Source of the DNA: Collybiopsis luxurians FD-317 M1
Taxonomy: Eukaryota; Basidiomycota; Agaricomycetes; Agaricales; Omphalotaceae
Direction of reading: 5' to 3'
DNA length: 64,000 nucleotides
NCBI GenBank assembly: GCA_000827265.1
Contig: KN834788.1
Coordinates: forward strand, 408,889-472,888
The notes under the pieces are model-generated. The model saw nothing but the letters and a program-made list of their open reading frames with translations, searched no databases and was not told the origin of the DNA. Positions 10,551 through 23,357 of the stretch are shown piece by piece; positions within the stretch are counted from its first letter, which is position 1; each line of letters begins with the position of its first letter. Made by a program: the position numbers and the translations under genes.

Positions 10551-13500
10551 GATGGTGGTAAGAAGTGAAGGTGCGAAAACCTCCCTAGTAAGCGAGTCGC
10601 TGATGACTGTTACGATCACGGTTCACGGACATGAGGCTCAAGAGAAAAAAAAAAATGTTGGCACTGCCACCTTACGTAATTGCTATTTTAGGCAGTCCCT
10701 TTCAACCGATCGCGTAATCGGACTTTGCTGTTCCTTATTCGGCGAGTACACTCAGAGTTCTAGCTCTGAACCCAAGGTGGTAGGTTGTTGTTCGATATCC
10801 CTGTATAGAGGTCAAGCTCCCCACCTCCCCCCAAAAGATATCAACATTCACCCGGCAAACATTCTAGAATACTCCAGCAACACCTGGCCGTAGACCCATG
10901 CACGTCCACTGGGAGGTGGACCAGAGGTTTGGACAAATCAGTTTCTCTCATTCACATGCATGTATTCAACGGATAGAAGGTCCGAAGTCGATCTAGCCAT
11001 AGTTAACCTGCGCATAAATAATAGTCGGACTAGCGGAGAGGTGGGTACAGAAATAACGGATCGAAGGAAACTCCAGAAAGAACTTTAAGATCCCGATGAA
11101 TCCTCTTTCTCAGACGACATACCGCTAGGAAGGACTTTGAGGGAACTACTCGACCAAGGGAGGAGGTCATGGGTTAATACCTCTCATCGCACGCAATCCA
11201 CGTGTATGTAGTAAAGAAACAGAACTTACAAACGACACGAAAAAGATGCACGACTAGGCTGAAACTAACAGCTCGAGAATTAGACTAGTAATTTACTCAA
11301 ACACGAGGCTAGCTGAGAAAAAAGACTCAACTCTATCGTCGTATCCTATTCCGCCTCAGGTGACCCCCTACCGGAATGAGTACAATGTTCAAGCGCGGAC
11401 CTCCGAAAAGCCCTGTTCCGGAAACGCGTATCTCACGAGTTGCTGTTGAAAATCCTCAGCTCCGCCGATCTAGCTGCTCCTGCGCGTCGTGCGTGCACAG
11501 TGCGACTAGAGGTCGCACTCTGGTTATAGGCTACCCGTAAGATGAACCCCTACGTACTTTTATCTATCATACACGGATCCTGAAAGTTAATCAATATCTT
11601 GTGGCGACAAGCCTGCCTTCCTTCCCCTCATAAATTTGATATCCCCCTTTGGACCAAGATCTACGAACTGTACCTTGTTCACCGTATCTCTTTCCTTCGA
11701 TCAGACCGTCGAATTCCCTCAACTCAAGCATGTCATTCACACGTCCCGGTCCCCATTGACAGTATGCGGGGAACCATCTACCAGTTAGGACGAGCCTTGC
11801 CAATAACCCCAGCTTGACCTCAAGACAGTACGTCACCCTTAACGCACGCCAGTTCTAAACTCCGGCCTCCCCCCACCCTCAATGCAACAAGTCCCTATCG
11901 AAACCCCCCATCACAGATTCTAGAAGCCCAGACCAAGTACCTCTTACTTATTCCGTCCAAGGGCCGCAGTCGATTGTGACTTTGTGAACGAATCACTCAC
12001 TCGTAACCTGATAAGATTCAATTCAATTTCCCGATGTACGATCCCATCCAGATACCTTGCACACCCCTTTTTTCAACCTTCTCGACTTCGCTCGTCCCAT
12101 TCAGGTCCAACGCCCCGGAACTCTGTTCCTCGTTTCGGTTCGCGGGAGATCCTCCCTCTCTCTCAAGACCTCTCATATGTCTACGCCTCGACTCTCGAAT
12201 ACTCCGATGAGTCACCGGTAATATACCTTTTACGCGGTGTACATTTCTTTTACCGGGTGCTACGGACGTACCCGTTATCGATTAACGATTCATGTTTTTA
12301 GATCTTTTTTTACTTACAGTAAGTAAGAAGCCACTCAGGTAGACGTTGGATGTTAGCCCCGTGAACATAATCCTCACCCTGCGGCTCCTCGCAAAACATT
12401 CCATGAGGCAACTACGTTCCTCACCCTCACTCTCTCCGGAAACCATCCTCCGATTCCTTAGGCATACCCCGCTGTACGTCCTCCGATACAGCCGCCCAAG
12501 TAGGCATTCCAATAACTTTAAAATAATACATAATTACCCACAAGCTCATCCTGGACTACCGGATGTCCGTAACAGCTACAAGCTACACACATATCATATC
12601 ATACCATACCAAAGTAGCCCGATCAACACTCAAGCTCAAACTCAAGTCTGACCTCCTACTGATATTCCCCGTCCCCACAGGCTCTCGCTCCCCCTTCTCC
12701 CCACCACCAACACGGTCCCGGACCCAAGCTACCAAATCAAACCATCTAACGTGTTACAACGTTCTCAACTTCAAGCTCAAACTGAAGCTTCTAGAGGCAA
12801 TGAGCCTTCTATGCGTGGATGCACGACCGATCCTGCCAGCCACGGCCACTTATGCTGATGTATCTATCATTCTATGTATCTACATCTCCGTACCTGACAT
12901 ACATCTATGATTTGATGACCCAAAACAGATTCTACAGTATCCCTTTGTACGCAGGCAACAACGACAAGTGCGGGGAAGAACCAGAGTGAAAACAAATCTT
13001 CCCACTTGGCAGATGCATCCACCGAGCGATCCGGGTCATAAGTATCCAATAATCCTCCACCGAAACGCTGAGCGTTGCGCGCTACTTAGATGATCGACCC
13101 AAACAGACGTCCTTCAAGCAACAACGAAAAAGTCCGGGAAACAGGGAAATCAAATCCAGAAGTGCCTCACACGTTCACTGAACGAACCGGGTCATTCAAC
13201 CTCATACACCTTGGTCCACACAAGCCTTTAATTCGAGGCACGAATCATTCCCCCCGCCTCCCCACCGCCGCATTTCCCCGCACAGACTGGAAACTTGAAC
13301 ATCGGCGATTAGATTTTAGACCGCACAACACAACACCGTGCTGCCCAACATCCGAATAAGTCAGGAATGAGAATCCAACCATCGAGGGCCTACGTACACC
13401 ATCGGTAGTGTAGTACAGACTGTGCAGTCCATTCTCGTATCGCGCATATATTACGAACGATAGAGACACCAGTGATCCAATTGCATGAATGCATGAATGC

Positions 13501-16500
13501 ATGATGCATCACATTTTTCATATCCAAGTCCGACGAGCGTCAAGTACGTCGCGTTCCCATTTCTCACTTCCCACTTCTCATCTTCCAACTAGCCTTCCCC
13601 GGAGAGGCTTCGTAAGTTCAGGCTTGTGTTCATATCACTTCATTCCCTCTCATACACTCTGTCTCGTCATCCGGCCGGATCTTCCATCTCTTCTTCATTG
13701 AATTCCTTTTCATTCACTCATCAACTCTCATCATGATGAACAGTACGCAGATGAAGGAATAGAGTCAACAGCAAACGGAGGAAAGAATGAGTCGCCGGTG
13801 GGTTCTTGGTTCTTTTTGGTACCCAACTCGTCGCGATCTGGAGTGGTGTACATATACATTCATTCGTTCATTAATGTGAAGGAAGTGAAGCATGAAGCGG
13901 GTAGCCTGTAAGACGAAAGATCTTGACGAAGGACACCAGAGTTGGACTCTCCAAGCCGAAGCCTATTGCCGATCTCAAGGATACTTCAATAATGCCCGGG
14001 AAGACTGCTACTTGATCAGTAAATGAAATGAATTTCCGGGATTAGTGGACTTCCAGCATCTAGCGCAAAACCTGCGTCCACGAATGATTTCCAAATGTCG
14101 GCCACTATCATGAATATACATCAAGTTTACCAAGGTACGGATGAGGACTGTCGAAAGAAGATTGCATCAACCCATTCAGACCAGAAAACTAAGACTGCCG
14201 GTGTTTTCGCTATACTCTAAAAGATAGCCGGTATACACTTTGACTTGCTTTATTTCCTAATTCGAAATATGCCTAGAGAAGATTGTCGATTGCACGCCCC
14301 CCTCCCTCCTGCTGCAGGCATTGATGGCAGATATGCACAGTATCTCCAGTCTGCGAGCATGACTCTAAGCAGCCTGGCAGTGCTACTCCTGATTTCGACT
14401 CCAATTGTGAGCAGCAAAAAACTTCTACGATACAGATTGTTGAGATTTTGGTGAAGCAACTCGTCAGCTGGAGAATGGGCGAGAAACGTCAAGAATAGAC
14501 AAGTATTTTTCTTACTAAGATAGTTACAGATTGTTATAATATATTCTAGATTACTTACAGTACAGTATATAAGCTATGTACGAAGAGGCAATGGGCATGT
14601 GTTTGTTAAGCAAACACCCAAAGCCTCGACAAGCGCAATAAACTATTTCTATTCATTACATACACGCACTCCGCAAAATCTAACACAGATGGAGGTTTGC
14701 ACAACGACGCACAGCAACACCCTGATATTTTCCATCTTCTGGAACTTTTGTAAAGATTACGATGATCCTATCTATTGTAGTATAACTCAACTGTGCTCCC
14801 TCACTTCTCTCATTTCCGTGCACGGGAGCATCAAAGCTATCCGTAAACTTGGGGTAATTTGACAGATTATTAAATTGGTTCTTCCCGAGCAGCATAGGTA
14901 CGATTGCGAGTCGAGATACCGAGTCTGGTGACGAGGACCTCCCTGTTGATCCAGTAAAATCAAATCCCTACATGTACAGTTCCGGACTCTTCGCAGCAGC
15001 TCTGCCTGGGTGATATGAACGGAATTTTGTGAGGTACCTTGGTAACTTGCCAGAGCAGATAATCAATAAGTTTAAGGATCAGAAACAAGATTCCATGAGG
15101 CTCATCAAAATTTGCACTGTCGAATCGACTGGAGTCAATTCCGCTCAAGTTTGAAGAACAAATATGCAACATTTGCGTTACTTATACCAAATGGTATGTA
15201 ATTTATTAAGGATCAAATGCGGGCACTAATAAATTCTGTTATACAAACACCTCGTTCTCAATCATCAAATCGAGTTCACTTGCCTCCAAAAAGCACATTC
15301 ATTATAGACCCTGTGCAAAGTCCTGCTTAAAATTTGCTTATTTCCTCATGATCCCTTTTATAACTTCTTTCGGCATATTCTGGCTGAGGTTGTCAGATCA
15401 TATAGTCTGAAGATATTGTGTTACTTTACTGCCTATCTTACATTTTCTGTCATACGCATACTTAGAATCCACATATTGTGGCAACGACTTCAACTTCGTA
15501 TCTGTTCTCTGCGGTTAAACAGGCTCATACGGTGATCTGATCGATAAGCGAGAAGAGGTGAGGAGAAGTGTTGCGACTCCTCTCGTATAAGTAACACTTA
15601 TGGTTAATCAATTAACTGAGCATGAGTCTCGGAGCAGTTTATGATAGAAGTTCATGCGTAACCGTAACTAGTATGAGGGCATTGGAAAGTCATCAGAACG
15701 GGACCACATCTCAACTGTGCTCTCTTGAAGGTCCATCATTTCCACTTGAAGGATGTATCAAGGGCTGACTCATGCACTGTGCAATAGATTCTTTGATGAA
15801 AGCCACTTCTTAGTTCAAAGCTTCAGTTGATCTCAGTTCACATGGTTTGAGCAGTTAGTATCTATTCAAGTGGTAGGTTGGAAGTAAAAAAGATGCTCAA
15901 ATGTTACTTGGTCAATAAAATTTCCGACTTTTGTAAATGTTCTGAGCAGCTTTTCTCCATTCACATGTCTTCGAATGCCTTGAATCGGATCCAAAAATAA
16001 TTGACTTGAACAATGATGGAACGGCCTTGCTGATCAGGCCCGCTCCGTTGGTACGATGTGGGTTAATTTTTTACGTGTGTTTGAGGTCACGTAGTACGGC
16101 GCCCGGCTGTCTTTACTCCTTAGTCGCCAGGGGTTGAGCTTGTTGCTCTCTTTGCTTTATCTTCTGGTCCCCTTTAGTGTAGAACCCTGTCACCAAATTG
16201 AGGTCTTGCTTTCCTCGAGGGAGAAAATAATGGTTGAGCCCTTTCAAGTTCTCCAGTGCTTTCCCAGTGGAGAGGCGATGAGTTCACAGTATAAAGATAT
16301 AAATGGAGTACTGGTTTTTGTGAGCTGGTTCTGCAGTTCTCCCAGTTACTGCTGTACAGGACAATTTTAGAGCAATCTATGCTTCTAACAATTAATTGCA
16401 CAATTTTTTTGATCAATAATAGTTGATGTATGCGCAGGGTATAAGATGGTGTACATGCCCAGAGGCATATCCGTCATTACCATATCACGCTTTGCACTTG

Positions 16501-16503
16501 AGC
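10551..16503. other. ~6 kb region with no recognised gene
   Basis: I see no protein family and no convincing spliced ORF on either strand. 11.6-13.4 kb is pyrimidine-rich on the plus strand (promoter or UTR-like for the divergent aminopeptidase). A short ATGCATGA repeat sits at 13484-13508. 14250-15170 contains only short ORFs; one at about 14,270-14,454 ends in a hydrophobic signal-like stretch (SSLAVLLLIS), but no partner exon is evident. Unrecognised lineage-specific genes or ncRNAs cannot be excluded. Confidence 0.45.
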
Positions 16504-18442
16504 ATGGAAACTACCCTGAAAACTGCCCTCAGCGGCCTTCTCTCCGAAGCAATAAGGGACAATCGGGCTGCAACCGCTTGTACCAGTTGGTTAAAATTTT
16601 GCATCTTATAACTCTTTGTTTCATTCAATACCTGTATTTAGTTGCAGCTTTTACAATCCTTGTATATGATTGTATTCTGACATTTGACAAAGAGGTAATT
16701 CTCACAAATGCTTAGACCTTTTATAACTTCCATCTGCTCGCAGATTACATATATCTGGAAGTATGAAGGGCTATCTCTTTTAGTCTTTTGGATCCTAGGC
16801 CTGAAATTTGGCGCGATTTCCTAGATCTCCTTGGACCATGCCGAAGCTCCTTTATATTCTTGTAAAGTACTATGGTCTTGCTCAACTAAGGTGATGAACT
16901 TTTGTTTCTTGTTTGAAACTTTGTCCAGTCTCTGATCACTAATTTAATTTACAGTTCCACCATTTTCAGTGGGTTAACATCTGGTTCACTAAGAAATACC
17001 TGAACTAAAATTTTCTAAACAGTATTAAACAAGAGTGATGTTTCCCCAGAGGTAGATTCTCATTTTTTAAATCATTATATCATTATAGAGCTCACTTGAT
17101 TTTTTTTAGATGTGAGTTGTTGAGTAATTATTGATTTGTATACTTCCCGATGCAATTATGAAAGCTGTAAACGCTATATATGGCTGGACACACTGTAAGT
17201 GTTCAAGGGATGATATCTATCCGCAAATGTCTTCCTATCATTTGTTGAGTAATTAACTGAAGTGATTGCAAGCGGCGGACCAGTCATTTTCACCACATTA
17301 GTGAATATTATCTTGGGCCTTCGACTCCATGCTTTGTATCGATCCAGCAAACTGGGTGTGTTCAACTTCATGATGTTAGCAAGACATTGTACTGATGAAC
17401 TTACTTTAGTTGCAGCTCTGATTTTATTTCTTTTGATAGGTATGGAAATTCCACTGAGAACTGCTTCACATTGAAGGAACCAAGAGCATGATCCTAGCTG
17501 GATTTATTGTAAGCATTTGAACCCTAAAAGCCATTGTGAACGCCACATACTTTGGGTGTAGGCTGAGTTCTGGGGAAGTTATCATATTGCAAGCCTATTG
17601 GAAATGAGTGTCCCTCTTAATAGCCTCGCTGAACTGGAACCCTACATTCCAAATATTGAAGATGTGCTTCCCGGATGTGTACTTGGAGCACTTCCATCGC
17701 TTCGCTTCACTTTGGTTTCATTGCAAGTATTTCACTCTTCTCTTACAGTTTTGTGTTATACTGACAATCTGTTAAGCATCTCCCATCTTTGTCTTTCAGG
17801 TGGAGTAACTTATTAACTGTGAGTAGTCCAGGCTTTTCTCAACTCTTCTTTTCAGGTACTTTGTTTGGCCTTATGGCATACAAATGTCTCCAGTCTATCC
17901 CCTGGAAGATATGGCTTGCCCGCTGGGGTCATAGTGCAGATATCAATCTTCATAATCATTCCACCGCAGGAAATGTTATTGTGTTTTATGTAAGAGATGG
18001 TACTATTTATTTCTTTCTGTGAGTTTCAATTAGCGGGACTTTCGAATCCGACAAATGCTCAAGGATATTCTTGTAATATACAACACAGGGTTTTTCGTAA
18101 GTTGCGACCAGGTCTTTATTATATACTATACTTACTGTGATGGCTCAAATGCAATTCAGCAACTGTGGTGGCATCAATGATGATAACACTGCTTCACCCT
18201 AGCCTTACATATGCTACCTTCCCGTGAGTTTGTGGATTTTAGATATTGTCTGTTTCTCTCCTCAAGTTCTTCAATCCAATTTTGGTTGGTAGATGGATAA
18301 TTACATTTTACTCACTCGCTGTAAGTGTACCCACAAACTGTGACACAAGGTATTGATTCAATCCAAAATCTCACATACCCAGGGAGCCAAACTCATTCTC
18401 AATCTTCGTGAGGCAGCAGCAGGAAATGGTCAGTATAATTAG
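16504..18442 (+). CDS. DUF6533-type seven-transmembrane protein (B)
   Basis: Basidiomycete integral-membrane protein. Exon 1 16504-16579 (LLSEAIRDNRAATA) joins exon 2 16642-16694, giving the DUF6533 signature AAFTILVYDCILTFDKE. Then 16744-16760 (ITYIW) and 16825-16890 (PWTMPKLLYILVKYYGLAQL) follow. Later exons give GGPVIFTTLVNIILGLRLHALY (about 17270-17353), LPGCVLGALPSLRFTLVSL (to about 17724), TLFGLMAYKCLQSIPWKIW and ADINLHNHSTAGNVIVFYVR. A C-terminal WIITFYSLA / AKLILNLREAA segment ends near TAG 18442. Junctions at both ends work in frame. The middle (16891-17265 and about 17420-17600) is not resolved and may hide a lesion. Function unknown; family members are predicted plasma- or endo-membrane receptor-like proteins. 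Confidence 0.65.
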
Positions 18443-19339
18443 ACAGGTGCAAGAGGGTCTCTCAATGTATGACAAGTTCGCATTTTTAGTCAGTTTCCTC
18501 TAAGCAGACAACGAATACACCGATGATCACTAAAGTGGATGTGTGAATAGGTTTTATTAGTACAGGAGGCACATGGGTATTCTCCACCACAACCATCATA
18601 GGCATGCTACTTTTGACCCGATCTCTGGCAACTAGAATCGACTCCTAGTCTGGAATATATCTTTGGTATGGATGAGATTATGTGTACTCCGCCTTTATAC
18701 AGCGTACGTCTAGTGGCCGCCGGGTTCCCGGTTGTTAGCATGAGTGCATCTGTAATCGTTAAGAAAAGATTTCCCCGTTGTAAGAAGACCTAGATTCATT
18801 GTAATTTGGGTCGCACTGTAAACATAAATCCTGGGTAAAAGCCGGTAGCATCAGCAAATTCACACAGGGAACAGGCGTCCCGAATCGGTTTCCGACTAGC
18901 CAACCTAGTAAAGCGAAAACGATGTGAGTCCGTTGTTTCGCTATACCTATGATCAGAACTAATATACAGTGGCTTATATCTGGCGAGAACAAGGACAGTT
19001 CCCCCATCCGGCGCACACAGTATACCGGGTCCGCTCCCACAAATGTTCACGATTGGTGGCGGGATTGAGAGTATCCGAGCATAGTCAATCGTTCATCGTT
19101 ATTTCTCCATATAGCAATAGCCAGGTACTAGCTATCGACCGCGTGAACGCATAATGGGATCAGGGTGGGACAGAAATCTCTTTCTTTTTGTTAACCGGAA
19201 CCTTGGTACATCGGGGATCAAGATGAGACCTTTCCCCTGCTTCCGGCTCCTCCAAATGGCCGAGTCACCCATTTTAAGTACTTTCCATCCTTTCGTATAC
19301 GCTTAAAGCGGTCTCCCCGTTCAAAGGTAAGCATTCTCC
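18443..19339. other. Intergenic, nothing recognised
   Basis: Non-coding sequence between the DUF6533 gene and the DUF6593 gene. Short overlapping minus-strand ORFs at 18759-19050 show no family features. Confidence 0.4.
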
Positions 19340-20058
19340 ATGCTCAGCATGACCACACAAGCTACAACTACCGACCGCGTTGTTGATAGCCTGAAGCTCT
19401 ATTTCACGGCCAACAGTGTACGCAACACCACCCTCGCCAATAAGGATGATTCAATTTACTTTGAGGTCGTAACTCGCTTCTGGCATCCAAAGCTCACAAA
19501 AATCAATATCCTCGACCCAGAAACGCGCGACATGCGTTTGGTCGCCGAAATCGAACGAGTTGGTCGTGCAAAAAAATATCGAAATGGCAGATATAGGATA
19601 AGGTTCATAAGCCAGGAAAATTCTGGGTCAAAACAAGAGTGGGGAAGATGGATCTCGGACATCGATTTTCTGGAGCCAGCTAATGAAGGAATGTGAGTAC
19701 TTCCCACCTTTGATTTTTGTTGCCCATGTGGATGTGGCAAATCTAACGACTTTCATTGAATAGAGGAGGGGACTTCATTGACCCACGAGGAAATGGGTAT
19801 CGCTGGAAGACTCACAATCGTCGACTCCAGGTGTGCAGCTTGTTCCGTACCTGTTATCAGAATTGCAGCTATAACGCCAGAAATGAACAGCTCATTCCCG
19901 TAGGAGAAGAAACGCAAACTCCTCTTGTTACCTACGAGTCTCACAAGCGATACTTTCTCATCTTTCGGATGTCTCGACATGCATCCTGGGAGGTTAAACC
20001 TCAGGTCGTCAATTTCTTGGATCGTATTCTAGGTATGCACCTCTCGATTTCGGCATAG
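19340..20058 (+). CDS. DUF6593-like fungal protein
   Basis: Two exons: 19340-19692 and 19764-20058, joined in frame (AT|A, GT-AG intron of 71 nt), for 215 residues. The N-terminal part reads SLKLYFTANSVRNTTL and then a beta-rich RFWHPKLTKINILDPETRD. The second exon has the DPRGNGYRWK motif, resembling the 'gly-Tyr-x-Trp' core of DUF6593 proteins, which are small cytosolic fungal proteins of unknown role (lipocalin-like folds have been suggested). No signal peptide or membrane helix. The start could also be the internal ATG at 19349. The family assignment is by motif memory, not by search. Confidence 0.75.
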
Positions 20059-20251
20059 AATCAAATATCTCATTGAGTCGATATCTAGTCAGCTACATTT
20101 TAATAGAGAGACGCAGGAGGGCAGAGAAGCAGGTCATCGATAGGATTATTTAGAGAGACAGAGTCGGGGTAAATCAGTGTTATAGAGGCTATTACCTAAA
20201 GCACCTTCGTAGTCCATATTGTGTACAAATTCGAGGAAAATAGGAGTTGGA

Positions 20252-20255
<4 letters not shown>

Positions 20256-20296
<41 letters not shown>

Positions 20297-20299
20297 TGT
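20256..20299. repeat. (GA)n microsatellite
   Basis: A nearly pure GA dinucleotide tract of about 40 bp just beyond the 3' end of the P450 gene, in its likely 3' untranslated region (CT on the transcript). Confidence 0.95.
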
Positions 20300-20308
20300 G
20301 TCGTCCTT

Positions 20309-22634
20309 TTAAGAGGGAACGTACGGTTTAATTAATAGGGGAAGTTGGCTTCCCTTTTCAGGTTCGCTCTTGAGATGAGGACGTTGCACGATAGATGTCT
20401 TTGCGATAACGTCTTCTTCCGGCACAGCAAGGTCAAACTCGAAGGCTCGAACAAGGACAAAAAGCAGAGCCTTTACTCTGCAAAAAATTTGTTAGCACCT
20501 TCAAGCTATAAGCTCCACGCTACGCACTCGACTAGAGCAAATCTATACCCTATGCAGGCGTGAGGTCCTCCAAGGAAGGACAACATATTACCCCAAACTC
20601 CGGGTATAGCTGAAACGGCACTTGGAACGCCTCCGGGGGTGATCCAACGTTCAGGTCTGCGTAGCACAATGAATAAGAATCCACGGCACTTTTGAGTAAC
20701 GCCACTCACTTGAAGTCCCGGGCGTCCTCTCCCCACAACGCTTTGGATCGATTCATCGCCAAAATTGGAATGAAAATTGTCTCTCCTTTGCGGACCCTGA
20801 AAAATAAGAACTCAGTGACAGACTCTCACTGTGCTCAATATGGATTTTACCGAACTCCATCATGCACTACGCCGTTCTTATCTGTGAAAGGGATTTCTAG
20901 TGGTAGAATGTCATCCTTGGTAGCCACCCTCGAAGTGCCAGCAACGGGGGCATGTATACGAAGCGTTTCCCGAACAACAGCGTCTAGATAGGGTAAGGAG
21001 TTGAGAACGTCCATTGTTGGATTCTCGGTCGTGACCTCCAGGAGCTCCTCTCGAAGTTTACGCTGGATCTCCTTGTTTTTAACCATGGAAAATAGCGCCC
21101 AAGTAGTAGCAGTAGCCGCTATACAAAAGCAAAGTCAGGTATTTCGTCTCTTAAAGTTCAAGAACCATCGAAAATTACACGTCTCATGTCCAGCTACTAG
21201 GAACGTCGGTATTTCTGGAGAAGGTTTGGTCAGACTTTTATCGGAGTTTGAGGGAACATAAGATACGCACGAGCGAGGACATCTTCATCCGTCATTCGCT
21301 GATTTTCAGCTATATCTTTACTCATATTTGACCGAACAAGCAGGGATAAGAGATCCCTTGCACTCCAATTTTCGTCTTTCTCTCCTGTAGCATATAAATG
21401 CCTCTTGCTTTCTTCCAACAGTTCTCGGCCAATACGATCCATAATTGACTTGGACTCTTTCATCGTGGAACCGTTGGCTGTGGGCTAAATCGAGAATTTC
21501 TAAATCACACATTCGGCAAAAGCTGCAGGTCGAGTATACTCACAAAAACGCGTAATATGGGAATTAAGTTTCGAAAGACAGTCCATAGCGAGATTTTATT
21601 TGCTGTTCCGAAAATGGTAGAAAATGCCTTATTGAGCGGGTCCGGCTCAATTGAATCGAGAGCGTTGAAGCGGTAGTTGAAGCCTGAATCGCGTACTCTC
21701 AGGATGAACTGGTAATCAATGCGTGAGATTACTTGCCTGCCCGTCCTATGACATCCAACGTCATTCGGCTGAGCCATAATGGTACGTCGATACGAGTGGC
21801 TTTGTCGTCGCTGCTCATTTGAGATAACCATATATCTTTCAACTGGAATTTCGACTAAGCAACTTCTCAACAGATAAAGAGTGGCGTCGTCACGCACGTG
21901 AAGGGACTCCTCGACAAAGATGTCCGTCATTTCTCGTATCTGAGCTCCACCAAATGCGGGATTCTAAAGGTTTATGAGTTTTCAGCCTCAAATGTTTCTG
22001 ATAATTCTGAATGTTATGGCCAACTAACCATCACTTTTCGTTGAAGCCTGTGCTGGTCACTTTCTTGTACAAGAAGACCTATTGTACCCAAACTGTTCAA
22101 CCGTTGCTTCATTCCAAAAGAACCGAAAAAGCACACCTGATCCGAGAAGGTCGGTCAAAAACCGTTGCAAAAATCCAGGTTTTTGGTAGGTATACGGGCC
22201 GCTCATTAGGACATGATTGATAGCTTTGACGTCCAAAGTGAAAAGTCGATATGACTGAAAGACGTAATCATAGTCTGTGATTCGGCTCGTTAGGTTGGTT
22301 CTGTTAATGACTTACGAAAAACCACTTGTAGACAATAGTGTTCCCGTGTTCCTCGACCCATTTTTCATGAGCCACAGAGTTGGCCTAAACGTTTGCACAT
22401 GTCAGAAATCCCCTCTGTATATCATCTTCGTACATGCCAGCCCGAACGGCGACGGTGACTCACAGCGCTTTGAATCTCTTTCGAGTTTCCATAGATCCAA
22501 CTGCTATTCGGTGGTCCCGGTAAGTTTCGCAAAGGTGACGTTAGCTGTTGATAAAGGAATTGAGCCCCCAAAAACAGCCCATAAGCCGACAAAGTCCCGA
22601 AAACTGAGACTGCGATTTGAGTGATGATATGCAT
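20309..22634 (-). CDS. Cytochrome P450 monooxygenase
   Basis: Haem-thiolate monooxygenase anchored in the ER membrane. Thirteen exons join in frame to give about 540 residues: 22634-22464, 22384-22316, 22254-22137, 22078-22029, 21963-21898, 21842-21737, 21683-21544, 21484-21271, 21214-21179, 21118-20851, 20796-20710, 20656-20528, 20477-20309. Landmarks in order: N-terminal hydrophobic anchor then [36 protein letters not shown]; the oxygen-binding I-helix AGHETSATATTW; the K-helix ETLR (ExxR); PERW; and the haem loop [10 protein letters not shown] with the Cys ligand. The intron between exons 6 and 7 has a GC donor (GCAAGT). The start is the ATG at 22634; an upstream GTG is not needed. The CYP family and substrate cannot be assigned by eye. 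It lies about 0.7 kb from the same-strand FAD oxidase (copy B), a plausible functional neighbour. Confidence 0.95.
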
Positions 22635-23357
22635 GACTTGCTCCCTTGAGGCTTGCACGAAGAGGTTTGATGGTATCTGTGTCTGTCACGACGGACTATT
22701 TATGCCTCTTGATGTTGAATTGAATGCCGATGCCACGTACGCCTGCTACCCCTTGTATCCGAGACAAAGACAGAAATATGAATTCAATAATATATGTCTG
22801 AAATAGACGAAGCAAAAGAGATGACAGAAAATACGTGACCCAAAGCCAAAAGTATCGAATGACAGGAGGGAAAGAAGGACAAGGACGGCACGTTGATGCT
22901 GAACGCTGATCGTCGAAGGTTGTCAACATACGGCCGATAAGCATGCCGATCCGTAGGAAAATACATTCCGACGGAATTTCCGGTGGCCTTTCCGGCGGTC
23001 TCTTGCCGTTTTCGTCTTATCCGTTGGATTCTCGCCGGAAAAGGAAAGAACACTGAACACCGCAGTACTGCAGCCGAAAGGACGCGTCAAGATTTCCCAG
23101 TAGCCGTTTGGTAGGAGGTATATCGAATTCATGACTGAGGTTATGACATTAGTTCATTATTCAAGAGTTACGTGGTCTCAATCTAAGTTAAAGTTTCAGT
23201 GTTTAGAAAAGATAACGCGTGTACAATCAATATTTACACAGGGCGGGTACGCTCCAACGTTGCGGGGCAAGCTAAGTATGAGCTAAGGTAGATCCGTTTG
23301 TACAAGGTCCTGGGTATAGCGGAAGTCCTAGTCCGTAAAAAGCAGCTGGAGCTATCG
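22635..23357. other. Intergenic between P450 and oxidase B
   Basis: This must contain the P450 promoter and the oxidase B terminator. The first ~90 bp below 23357 match the sequence downstream of oxidase copy A (3016-3090). No other feature recognised. Confidence 0.5.
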